From JAJAZB01 sp964244295 (GTDB lineage: Bacteria; Bacteroidota; Bacteroidia; Cytophagales; Spirosomataceae), in NCBI GenBank assembly GCA_964244295.1, contig CAXTIG010000015.1, positions 1 through 64,000 on the forward strand: a stretch of DNA of 64,000 nt, written 5' to 3'. How positions within the stretch are numbered: the stretch's first letter is position 1; the number at the start of each line of letters is the position of its first letter. Below are positions 1 through 7,751 of this stretch, piece by piece. The notes under the pieces were generated by a model. That model was not told where the DNA came from, made no database searches, and saw nothing but the letters and a program-made list of their open reading frames with translations. The position numbers and the translations under genes were made by a program.

Positions 1-856
1 GATGATCCGGCTGATGGCTCGAAAAGTCCGTGAAACATAATTTTAAACAACGTCTAAGACCCGTGTACACCGAAAACAGGTAAATGTCCCGAACCCGTTG
101 CAGGCTCCGATTGAATCCCAAGTCGTGCTCCCGCAGCCGTTTGAGTTCTTCATCTGTCAAGAAATCGCGTTTGGTGCGGGCATCGCGGAGGGGAAAGTTA
201 CGATATGGGCTTTTTTCCAGGAAGTCTTCCTTGATGGCCTTATGAAGCACAGCCTTTAGTTGCCGGTGTATTTTATTGACTGTATTGCGTTCCAGCGTAC
301 CGCCTGATCGGTAGTTGCGAAACGTAATTAGGTAATGGTCCATATCGCAGACGAATCGGTAGTCCACCTTGCTCAATGGGAGATCCCGCAGTTTCTTCGA
401 AGCCAGAAATCCGACGATGTGTTTCAGCGAAGTTTTATACTTTGCTACGGTCGTTGCGGCAAATTCACGACGTGGTAGGGATTCCAGGAAGTCGATATGC
501 TTGTTGAAGTACTCCAGTAACATTTGTTCAACGGGGGCCTTGCCAACGTGGATATCCCGGAGTATTTGGGCTGAAATAGGTTTATCCTGGTGTCTCAGTT
601 TGTCAAACAACTCCCGAATGTCCCTTTCAATGGCAGCCAGACGGTTATTGGATTCCTTGCCTTTTTTCAACCGTTCAGAGGAATCATCCCAATCCGAGGT
701 CTGAATAATTACTCCCGTTGCAAAAACGGCCCTAACCCGGTTGTAGGTAATCCGCAAATAAACCGGACTTTCTGCCCGTTCGGGACTTCGGAGGATGAAT
801 TTAAGTGTAAGCGTCTTTTTCAAGGAGGTAGCACAAATTCCGGTGTCCCGATACAT
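1..856 (-). pseudogene. Tyrosine recombinase (integrase) remnant, cut by window edge
   Basis: Reading the minus strand from the ATG at 856, the frame stays open to the window edge (285 codons). Residues about 10-90 look like the arm-type DNA-binding domain of Bacteroidota integrases (LTLKFILRSPERAESPVYLR). About 110-210 form the SAM-like core-binding domain, and the catalytic domain begins up to a YTGLR box, which holds the first catalytic Arg. After that box, at about position 52, the translation (RCLKLCFTDFSSHQPDH) no longer resembles the family, and neither other frame restores it. The gene therefore looks truncated or rearranged at this point, with the His/Arg/Tyr catalytic residues missing from view. 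It starts about 110 bp from the 3' end of tRNA-Thr, a typical place for an integrative element that would extend left of the window. What lies beyond base 1 cannot be judged. Confidence 0.7.
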
Positions 857-904
857 TGATGCCACAAATTGCGAACCAAGTGGAACAATTCCAAACGGCA
901 CGAA

Positions 905-942
905 AACAAAAAACCGCCTCAGAAACACATCTGAAGCGGTTT
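905..942 (-). terminator. Rho-independent terminator of tRNA-Thr
   Basis: The arms at 911-923 and 930-942 form a 13-bp stem with one mismatch. On the minus strand the stem is followed by a T-rich tract (TTTTTTGTTTT). It lies directly downstream of tRNA-Thr and upstream of the integrase remnant. Confidence 0.75.
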
Positions 943-965
943 AATGCCCGGCGAACCGGCTTAGA

Positions 966-1038
<73 letters not shown>

Positions 1039-1113
1039 GATTGGGAGCGCAAAAGTAGGTCGTAATGCCGTGATTTGTCAAGCCTCGGTCAAATTTTCCC
1101 GAAAAATCCGTCC

Positions 1114-2331
1114 TTACTTCGCCAGCCGGTACACCGCGCCCCGGTCACCGGGCAAGACCGCCAGCACGTACACTTCCCCGGCCCGGTCCTGGCCGAAGCT
1201 GTACACCTGCCACTCAGCGGGCTTGTTTTCCAGGCGCAGCGCCCCCCGCGTCCAGGCTCCTTCTGCGGTCTGGCTCAGGTAGTACAGCGGCCCGATGTAA
1301 TCGCCGAAAATGTACTTTCCGGCCAACTGCGGCACCGTTTTTCCCCGGTACACGTAGCCACCCGCCACGCTGATGCCCTCCGGGCCGTGGGGGTATTCGA
1401 CAATGGGTTCGATAAAATTCGAGGCGGCCCGTTGTCCGCCCTCGAAGGCGTGAAAGCCTTCCCGAATCCGCCAGCCGTAATTGCCCCCTTTCTGAACGAG
1501 GTTCACTTCTTCAAACAAATTCTGCCCGACGTCGCCGGTAAAAAGTTGACCCGTTTGCCGGTCGAACGACATCCGCCAGGGGTTCCGCAGGCCGTAGGCG
1601 AAAACCTCCGGGCGGGCCGTGGCCTGACCGGCGAAGGGGTTGTCTTTGGGAATGCCGTAGGGCGTTTTGTTGACGTCGATGCGCAGTATTTTCCCCAATA
1701 ACGTATTCAAATTCTGCCCGTTGCCGGTACTGCCGTGCCGGTCGCCCGCGCCGCCGCCGTCACCGGTGGTGATGTAGAGGTAGCCGTCGGGGCCAAAGGC
1801 CAGGTCGCCGCCGTTGTGGTTGGATTCGGGTTGGTCAAACTCCAGCACCATCCGGCCCGAGGCCCGATCGGCGTGGGTGGCGTCTTTCATCTTAAATTCC
1901 TCGATGACACTCTTGTGATTGGCCCCACCCGTGCGGGCGCTGTAGTACACGTAAAATTTGCGATTTTGGGCGTAATCGGGGTGCAGCGCCAAGCCAAGCA
2001 GGCCTCGCTCGTCGTAACCTCGGCTTTTGATGACGGCGTTTTGCAGGTCGAGTACCGGTTCGGAGCGCAGTTTACCGCCTTCTATCAAGCGAATGGAGCC
2101 GGTTTGTTCGCAGACAAAAAGCCGGTTTTCGGAATCACTCACCAGGGCGGTCGGCAGGGAAAGGCGATCACTGAGGAGTTCGAGGCGGGCGTCGAGTGGA
2201 GCGGCCATGGTTTTCGCCGTTCCGGGGATTCGTGCCCCTGGCGAAACAATCGGATGCGGCCCGGTGGCGCGAATGGCCATCAGCCCGAGGCTGCCCAACG
2301 TGAGAATTGCCAGCGCGGAATAGTTCATCAA
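1114..2331 (-). CDS. PQQ-dependent sugar dehydrogenase (GSDH/aldose dehydrogenase family)
   Basis: This 405-residue protein begins with a hydrophobic segment (residues 4-20) that could be a signal peptide, then a six-bladed propeller of the soluble glucose/sorbosone dehydrogenase family. Recognisable blocks are RLFVCEQTGSIRLI, GLLGLALHPDY, the HNGGDLAFGPDGYLYITTGDGG-type block and YGLRNPWRMSFD, which in this family contribute to PQQ and calcium binding and place the catalytic His. It would oxidise aldoses in the periplasm with PQQ as cofactor. No PQQ biosynthesis gene is nearby, so the cofactor would have to come from elsewhere in the genome or from outside. It is a single gene with no tight neighbours. 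The physiological sugar cannot be read from the sequence. Confidence 0.88.
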   Translation of the reverse strand: MMNYSALAILTLGSLGLMAIRATGPHPIVSPGARIPGTAKTMAAPLDARLELLSDRLSLPTALVSDSENRLFVCEQTGSIRLIEGGKLRSEPVLDLQNAVIKSRGYDERGLLGLALHPDYAQNRKFYVYYSARTGGANHKSVIEEFKMKDATHADRASGRMVLEFDQPESNHNGGDLAFGPDGYLYITTGDGGGAGDRHGSTGNGQNLNTLLGKILRIDVNKTPYGIPKDNPFAGQATARPEVFAYGLRNPWRMSFDRQTGQLFTGDVGQNLFEEVNLVQKGGNYGWRIREGFHAFEGGQRAASNFIEPIVEYPHGPEGISVAGGYVYRGKTVPQLAGKYIFGDYIGPLYYLSQTAEGAWTRGALRLENKPAEWQVYSFGQDRAGEVYVLAVLPGDRGAVYRLAK

Positions 2332-2451
2332 AAAAATGAATGGAGGATCAAGGCGGGATCGGGTTAAACAACGTCGCCCTGCTTCTAAAAAACCATTCCA
2401 TTCGCTTCGGCGGTTCCTGTTTTTTTCTTCTGCTTTCCCTGACGGAATTCC

Positions 2452-2664
2452 TTAGTTCAGCGACTCGGCCTTGTAGCCCGCTGCCTCCACGGCTTTCTTC
2501 ACGTCGGCGGTAGTGGCGGTTTTGGCCTGCACGGTCAGAATTTTATCGGGGTTAGCCGTGTCGACTTGCCAGGATTCCAGGCCTTCGACGGCGTTGAGCG
2601 AGGGAGTGACAATAGCCACGCAGCCACCGCACTTAATGTTGGTTTTGAACTTGAGCGTTTCCAT
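2452..2664 (-). CDS. Heavy-metal-associated (HMA) copper chaperone-like protein
   Basis: Starting at METLKFK gives a 70-residue single HMA domain with the metal-binding motif IKCGGC (Cys12, Cys15) and the usual beta-alpha-beta-beta-alpha-beta pattern ending in AAGYKAE. A longer in-frame start at 2718 would add 18 residues with no HMA character, so I prefer 2664. It lies just downstream of the copper P-type ATPase on the same strand, separated by a long hairpin. This suggests it hands cytosolic Cu(I) to the ATPase. The CGGC variant is less common than CAAC or CxSC. Confidence 0.88.
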   Translation of the reverse strand: METLKFKTNIKCGGCVAIVTPSLNAVEGLESWQVDTANPDKILTVQAKTATTADVKKAVEAAGYKAESLN

Positions 2665-2732
2665 GAATTGAAAGTTAAGCGAAAAAACCGGTTGTTGAAT
2701 TCCCCAGGACTTACGCACTGAACGGTCAGGGT

Positions 2733-2802
2733 TCCCGCAGATAGTGCAGATTGACGCAGAATTTTAAAAGGCAGTCTGCGTCAATCTGCGCTATCTGCGG
2801 GA
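2733..2802. repeat. Intergenic inverted repeat, 28-bp arms
   Basis: The arms 2733-2760 and 2775-2802 match over 28 bp with one difference (a G-T pair in RNA) around a 14-nt loop. The repeat lies between the copper ATPase and the HMA gene. It could fold in RNA and stabilise or terminate the message between the two genes. Confidence 0.85.
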
Positions 2803-2846
2803 AGTTGATTCGTAAACTCACCTTACAAAGGCGACCTGAAGGCCGG

Positions 2847-5108
2847 TTACAGTTTCAGCGACCGCAGCCGCAGGCTGTTGCTCACCACCGAAACCGAACT
2901 AAGCGCCATGGCGGCTCCGGCCAGCATCGGATTGAGCAGAAAACCGTTGAGCGGGTAAAGCAATCCGGCGGCGATGGGGATGCCGATCAGGTTGTAAATG
3001 AAGGCCCAGAACAAATTCTGCCGGATGGTCTGCACCGTGCGGCGCGAGAGCCGCAGGGCCTTCGGGAGCAAGCCCAGGTCGGAGGTGATGAGGGTCATTT
3101 TGGCCACGTCCATCGCCAGATCCGAGCCGTGACCCATGGCCACGCTTACATCGGCTTGGGCGAGCGCCTGCGAGTCGTTGATACCATCGCCGACCATTGC
3201 CACGACTTTGCCCTGGGCTTGTAATTCCTGCACAAACGCGGCCTTCCCGGCGGGCAACACCTCGGCGCGAAACTGCGTCAGGCCCACTTGCGCAGCCACG
3301 GCGGCGGCGGTTTGGGCGTTGTCGCCGGTGAGCATGACTACCTCGATGCCCTGCTTTTGCAACGCGGCCACGGCAGCTTTGGAGGAAGTTTTCACTGGGT
3401 CGGCAATGGCCACGACGGCGAGTACCCGTTTTTCATCGGCAAAAAACACGACCGTTTTGGCCTCGGTCTGCCAGCGGGTAGCGGTGACCTCGACCGTTGG
3501 CGGCAGGTCGATGCCCCGTTCGGCGAGCAGGTTTCGGTTGCCGACTACGTAGGTTTTCCCGTCGAAACGGCCCAGTACCCCGCGCCCGGTCAGGCTCTCG
3601 AAGGCATCGGGCAAGACCGTTTTTCCGACCCCCAGGTGTCGCACCACGGCCTCGGCCAGGGGGTGTTCCGACTGGCGTTCGAGGGCCAGCAGCACGGTCT
3701 GAAGCCGGTCGTCCCCGGCAGTTTCCCAGTGCAGGTCCGTCACGGTGGGTTTTCCCTGGGTGATGGTGCCGGTTTTGTCGAGCACCACGACATCGACCCG
3801 GTAGCCGAGTTCGAGGCTCTCGGCGTCTTTGATGAGAATGTTGTTTTCGGCCCCCTTGCCCACCCCGACCATGATGGCCGTGGGCGTGGCCAGTCCCAGC
3901 GCACACGGGCAGGCAATCACCAGCACCGTGACCGAGGTGAGCAGGGCCTGAGTGAGGGCATTCTCCCCGCCCACTAGCAGCCAGACCCCGAACGTCAGCA
4001 GGGCGATAGTGATGACGACGGGCACGAAAATTCCGGCCACCTTGTCCACCAGTTTCTGAACCGGAGCCTTGCTGCCCTGGGCTTCCTGCACGGCCCGGAT
4101 GAGTTGGGCCAGGACCGTCTCCCCACCCACTTTCTCGGCCCGGAACCGGAAACTGCCCTTCTGGTTGAGGGTTCCGGCAAACACCGCCGCTCCATCGCTT
4201 TTTTCAACCGGCACGGGTTCGCCCGAAATCGTGCTTTCGTCTACGAACGAGCGGCCCGCCACAACCTGCCCATCCACCGGAATTTTTTCACCCGGTCGAA
4301 CCAGAATCACCTGCCCGACGCGCACCTCGCGGGCAGAGATTTCGCGCTCCACGTCGCCCTCGACCACGCGCACCGTTTTGGGTTGCAGACCCATCAGTTT
4401 TTTGAGCGCCGAGGTGGTGTTCGACTTGGCCCGTTCTTCGAGCAGTTTGCCAAGCGAAATAAAGGCGATAACCACGGCAGCGGCCTCGAAATACACGTGC
4501 GGATGCAAGCTGCGTTGGTACCAAAACTGGGGGTAAACCGTGTTAAAAGCGCTAAACAAAAACGCAATGCCCGTCGAAAGGGCCACGAGCGTATCCATGT
4601 TGGCCTTGCCGTGGCGGGCTTGTTTGCAGGCATTGACGAAGTACGAGCGACCCAACCAAAACACGACCGGGGCCGACAGCACCATCATCGCCCATCGGAC
4701 GTAGGGAAACGATCCGGCGTTCCAGTCCATGAAAAACATCCCCAGAATCACCACCGGCACCGAAAGCAGCCCGGCCCAGAACGTGCGTTTTTTTAGGGCT
4801 TCGTACTGGCGCAGTTGGGCTTCAGCCTGCACCTGCTGCGGGTCTTCGCCCTCCACGACCAGGTCGTATCCGATGCCCTGCGCGGCAGTTTGCAGCCCTT
4901 CGGGCGTGATGACCTTCGGGTCAAACTCGACGGACACCGACTGGTTGGCGTAGTTGACGGCGGCGCTTATCACGCCAGGCGTATGATTCAGACCAGATTC
5001 CACGCTCACGGCGCAGGCCGCACAGGTCATTTCCAGCACGGGAAACGTCTGGCGCACGGTGCCGGATTTCGCGGCGATTTTTTTAGATTCTAAAACGGGA
5101 GTTTCCAT
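2847..5108 (-). CDS. copA: Copper-translocating P-type (P1B) ATPase
   Basis: From METPVLES (start at 5108; an in-frame start at 5138 is less likely) the protein is 753 residues, normal for CopA. It has one N-terminal HMA domain with MTCAAC (27-32), then membrane helices and the actuator motif SGEPVPVEK. The transmembrane copper site is CPC (400-402), the phosphorylated Asp is in DKTGT (444), followed by the SEHPL nucleotide-binding motif and the hinge GDGINDSQAL. The last helix pair ends in SVVSNSLRLR, typical of the Cu(I) branch. It exports Cu(I) from the cytoplasm at the cost of ATP. The HMA chaperone gene follows on the same strand. No CueR- or CsoR-like regulator is next to it. Confidence 0.95.
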   Translation of the reverse strand: METPVLESKKIAAKSGTVRQTFPVLEMTCAACAVSVESGLNHTPGVISAAVNYANQSVSVEFDPKVITPEGLQTAAQGIGYDLVVEGEDPQQVQAEAQLRQYEALKKRTFWAGLLSVPVVILGMFFMDWNAGSFPYVRWAMMVLSAPVVFWLGRSYFVNACKQARHGKANMDTLVALSTGIAFLFSAFNTVYPQFWYQRSLHPHVYFEAAAVVIAFISLGKLLEERAKSNTTSALKKLMGLQPKTVRVVEGDVEREISAREVRVGQVILVRPGEKIPVDGQVVAGRSFVDESTISGEPVPVEKSDGAAVFAGTLNQKGSFRFRAEKVGGETVLAQLIRAVQEAQGSKAPVQKLVDKVAGIFVPVVITIALLTFGVWLLVGGENALTQALLTSVTVLVIACPCALGLATPTAIMVGVGKGAENNILIKDAESLELGYRVDVVVLDKTGTITQGKPTVTDLHWETAGDDRLQTVLLALERQSEHPLAEAVVRHLGVGKTVLPDAFESLTGRGVLGRFDGKTYVVGNRNLLAERGIDLPPTVEVTATRWQTEAKTVVFFADEKRVLAVVAIADPVKTSSKAAVAALQKQGIEVVMLTGDNAQTAAAVAAQVGLTQFRAEVLPAGKAAFVQELQAQGKVVAMVGDGINDSQALAQADVSVAMGHGSDLAMDVAKMTLITSDLGLLPKALRLSRRTVQTIRQNLFWAFIYNLIGIPIAAGLLYPLNGFLLNPMLAGAAMALSSVSVVSNSLRLRSLKL

Positions 5109-5351
5109 AACGAGGGGGTCGGATGAACGACGATACAAAGATCGCCTCCGCTGGCCCGGCGGCGGTTACACAATTGAGAAAAGGAGTTGTAAAATCATCG
5201 GGCCGGGTGCGGGGCCTTTTCCGAGTTTGAAAGTCAGCGGAGCGATTGGGGGCCAATTCGGGACGTAGGCCAGTCTGCGTAACCTCAGTAACTAACCTAA
5301 GTTGGATGGTTGAAAGCCGCTTTCTTCTGACCACACGACTTAGGTTCACTA

Positions 5352-5384
5352 TCAAAAGAAAACCCTGCGCTGCTGGCAGGGTTT
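5352..5384 (-). terminator. Terminator after tRNA-Arg repeat block
   Basis: A perfect 9-bp stem (arms 5360-5368 and 5376-5384) is followed on the minus strand by TTTTCTTTT. It would end transcription of tRNA-Arg after the degenerate tandem copies. The 240 bp between here and copA contain no gene that I can see, only a 9-bp inverted repeat at 5294-5302/5338-5346. Confidence 0.75.
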
Positions 5385-5396
5385 GGCTGAAATCTT

Positions 5397-5514
5397 GGCT
5401 CCGGCGGGAATCGAACGGGGCGGCCCTCCGTCCGCATCAACCGTTTAGGAAACGTGGCTCCGGCGGGAATCGAACGGGGCGACCCTCCGTCCGCATCAAC
5501 CGTTTAGGAAACGT
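5397..5514 (-). repeat. Two tandem decayed copies of the tRNA-Arg 3' half (59-bp period)
   Basis: Two 59-bp units, 5397-5455 and 5456-5514, each repeat the acceptor 3' strand, T-arm and anticodon 3' side of the adjoining tRNA-Arg, with a 15-nt insertion in the T-arm region. The two units differ from each other at only one or two positions. They have no D-arm or 5' acceptor strand, so they cannot be tRNAs. They look like duplicated attachment-site remnants or a slippage expansion. Confidence 0.85.
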
Positions 5515-5585
5515 GGCTCCGGCGGGAATCGAACCCGCATCAAACGTTTAGGAAACGTCTATTCTATCCATTGAACTACGGTGCC
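5514..5585 (-). tRNA. tRNA-Arg (anticodon CCT)
   Basis: The minus strand gives a cloverleaf. The anticodon stem GACGT/ACGTT carries loop TTCCTAA with anticodon CCT (codon AGG). The T-arm is GCGGG-TTCGATT-CCCGC. The acceptor stem GGCACCG/CGGAGCC has an A-A mismatch at pair 4-69, and the same 3' strand (CGGAGCC) is present in the two decayed copies next to it. This suggests that the 3' end was replaced during a past insertion. No CCA is encoded. Confidence 0.88.
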
Positions 5586-5590
5586 GGGGG

Positions 5591-5707
5591 AGGAATTGGG
5601 GAAATGGAGATTAGGTAATTGGGTAATTCAGTTTGCAAAAGTACGTGCTAACCTAATTTCTTCAATACCCAATCCCCAATTACCCAATCCCCATTTACCC
5701 CTCCCCA
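5591..5707. repeat. Family A heptamer inverted repeat (AATTGGG type)
   Basis: The left arm at about 5591-5631 is made of 7-nt units like GGTAATT and GGGTAAT. The right arm, about 5667-5707, carries their complements (CCAATTA, CCCCATT). The same word family recurs at 13585, 27298 and 50761. Confidence 0.75.
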
Positions 5708-5727
5708 AGCCTTACCTTTGCGCCACC

Positions 5728-7173
5728 ATGTTCGCTTCATCCGCATTCCTCTGCCCGTACCGCCCCGAAATCGGGACGCTGCTTAAACTCGCCCTGCCCA
5801 TCATCTTCGGCCAACTCGGCATCATGCTGATGGGCGTGGCCGACACCATTCAGGTCGGCCACCTGGACCACGACGCCAAGTTTGCCCTCGACGCAGCAGG
5901 CATCGGCAACGGTGTCTGGATCACCATCGCCATTTTTGGGTTCAATGCGCAGTACGTGGTGGCTCCGCTGATTTCCAAGGCAAACGAAGAGGGGGATTCG
6001 TTGCAGATTACCCGCTTGCTGCGGGGGGCGCTGCGGGTGGCGCTGCTGATGAGCGTCGGGTGCGCGGGAATCCTGGTGATGCTGGCCTTCAACTTTCAGT
6101 GGTTCGGGCAATCGGCGGAGGTGAGCCTCCGCGCCGTGCCGTTCCTGTTGATCCTGACGCTTTCCACCGTTCCTATTTTTTTGTTCACCGCCCTCCGCCA
6201 ACTCAGCGATGGCCTCGGCCACACGCGCGTCGCGATGGTGATTACCTTGCTGGCGCTGGGAATGAACGTGTTGCTCAACTATTTCCTCATTTACGGCAAC
6301 GGCGGGTTTCCCGCTTGGGGCCTCTACGGTTCCGGGGTGGCCACGCTGGTGAGCCGGACGTTTATGGCCCTGGCGCTGTGGGGATACCTGCGGTTTGGGA
6401 ACGACTTCCGGGGTTATTTCCTCCGCCCCCTCAACCCCGACAACCAGCCCGATTTCGACCTGCGGCCCCTCGTGTTCAAACTCCTCAAATTAGGCATTCC
6501 GAGCGGGTTTCAGGGCTTTTTTGAAATCGCCGTGTTTGCCTTCGCGGCGGTGATGATCGGCTGGTTGGGCGAAAATCAACTGGCCGGCCACCTCATCGCC
6601 ATCAACCTGGCCTCGGTCACGTACATGATGGTGACGGGCCTGGCCACGGCGGGCGGCATCCGGGTGGGCGCGGGCCTGGGGCAGCACGACCGCGCCGCCG
6701 TGCTGCGTTCGGGAACCGTGGCCCTGGGCCTCGGCGGGGCGTTTATGGCGGTGTGTTGCCTGCTTTTTCTGACGGTGGGCGAGGCCATCGCGGGGCTGTA
6801 CATCCGCGACCCGGAGGTGGCCTCCATCGCCGCCGGATTGCTGTTGATTGCCGGTTTTTTCCAGTTGTTCGACGGCATCCAGGCCGTGAGCCTGGGCTTG
6901 CTGCGGGGGCTGGCCGACGTCAACGTGCCCACCGCCGTGACGCTCTTCGCCTACTGGATCGTGGGCCTGCCCGTCGGGGCCTTGCTCACGTTTCGCTTTG
7001 GCTGGGGCGCGACGGGCCTGTGGTTGGGCCTGACGGCGGGGCTGATGGCGGCGGCGGGGCTGTTGAGTTGGCGGTTTTTCAACAAAGCCCGGCGGCTGCG
7101 GTTTAGGGGCGCCGAAAAAAAAACCGGCGGTGAGGAGGCCGAACGTTCTCCGACCGCAGTTTTGCCCTCCTAA
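5728..7173 (+). CDS. MATE-family multidrug/toxin efflux transporter
   Basis: Starting at ATG 5728 (MFASSAFLCPY) gives 481 residues with about 12 predicted membrane helices in two similar halves, the MATE layout. Typical stretches are LALPIIFGQLGIMLMGVADT near the N-terminus and the matching LGIPSGFQGFFEIAVFAF at the start of the second half. The longer open frame upstream runs through a family A repeat and is unlikely to be translated. A -7-like box TACCTTTG (5713-5720) lies right before the start, so the message may have almost no leader. It would pump cationic drugs or metabolites out in exchange for H+ or Na+; the substrate is not predictable. Confidence 0.92.
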   Translation: MFASSAFLCPYRPEIGTLLKLALPIIFGQLGIMLMGVADTIQVGHLDHDAKFALDAAGIGNGVWITIAIFGFNAQYVVAPLISKANEEGDSLQITRLLRGALRVALLMSVGCAGILVMLAFNFQWFGQSAEVSLRAVPFLLILTLSTVPIFLFTALRQLSDGLGHTRVAMVITLLALGMNVLLNYFLIYGNGGFPAWGLYGSGVATLVSRTFMALALWGYLRFGNDFRGYFLRPLNPDNQPDFDLRPLVFKLLKLGIPSGFQGFFEIAVFAFAAVMIGWLGENQLAGHLIAINLASVTYMMVTGLATAGGIRVGAGLGQHDRAAVLRSGTVALGLGGAFMAVCCLLFLTVGEAIAGLYIRDPEVASIAAGLLLIAGFFQLFDGIQAVSLGLLRGLADVNVPTAVTLFAYWIVGLPVGALLTFRFGWGATGLWLGLTAGLMAAAGLLSWRFFNKARRLRFRGAEKKTGGEEAERSPTAVLPS

Positions 7174-7259
7174 TTCAAAATGCTTGATTAAATTGCCGAT
7201 TGGTTAGTCTGTTGCCCGGCCACTCCCCGGACTTAGGCGCTTCTTTTTTGTCCGAAACT

Positions 7260-7694
7260 ATGTCGCTCACCGGCCCCATCCTGATTGTAGAAGACGATCC
7301 CGACGACCAGCAGTTGCTGAAGGAAATCTTTACCGAACTCAACCTTGCCAATCCGCTCCACTTCTTATCCCAGGGGCAGGAGGCGTTGACGTACCTCAAA
7401 ACCACCACTGAACAACCTTTTTTGATTCTCTGCGACGTAAATATGCCAGTCATGAACGGCGTAGAACTCCGCCACGCCGTCTTTGAAAACGAAATCCTTC
7501 GGCGAAAATCCATTCCCTTCATTTTCCTGACGACCTCCGCCGATAAAAACAGTGTCAAGCTGGCGTACGATTTATCGGTTCAGGGTTTTTACGTCAAAGG
7601 CAACACGTACGAAAAGTTATTCGACCAAATCCGTTTGATTGTCACCTACTGGGAGCATTGCCTGCACCCCAACCGGTACTTCCCACAGGGATAG
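7260..7694 (+). CDS. Single-domain response regulator (REC only)
   Basis: This 144-residue protein is a lone receiver domain. It has the acidic cluster EDD (11-13), the phospho-accepting Asp59 in LCDVNMP, the switch Thr91/92 in FLTTS and the conserved Lys113 in YVKG. There is no output domain, so it probably works by protein contact, as in the Rcp1-like regulators common in Bacteroidota and cyanobacteria. No histidine kinase is adjacent, so its partner is unknown. I chose ATG 7260 because the domain begins six residues later; the upstream in-frame start at 7200 adds no recognisable sequence. Confidence 0.9.
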   Translation: MSLTGPILIVEDDPDDQQLLKEIFTELNLANPLHFLSQGQEALTYLKTTTEQPFLILCDVNMPVMNGVELRHAVFENEILRRKSIPFIFLTTSADKNSVKLAYDLSVQGFYVKGNTYEKLFDQIRLIVTYWEHCLHPNRYFPQG

Positions 7695-7751
7695 CCGGGC
7701 TATTTCACTCCTCGCATTCAATTTCACGGTGGGTAAATCCGACGTTCGTTT

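Noticed and set aside
5397..5585. 59-bp direct repeats as a CRISPR array
   Set aside because: Units are head to tail with no unique spacers and clearly derive from the tRNA-Arg 3' half.
5581..5727. N-terminal extension of the MATE protein
   Set aside because: It is encoded by a family A repeat and the membrane protein begins normally at 5728.
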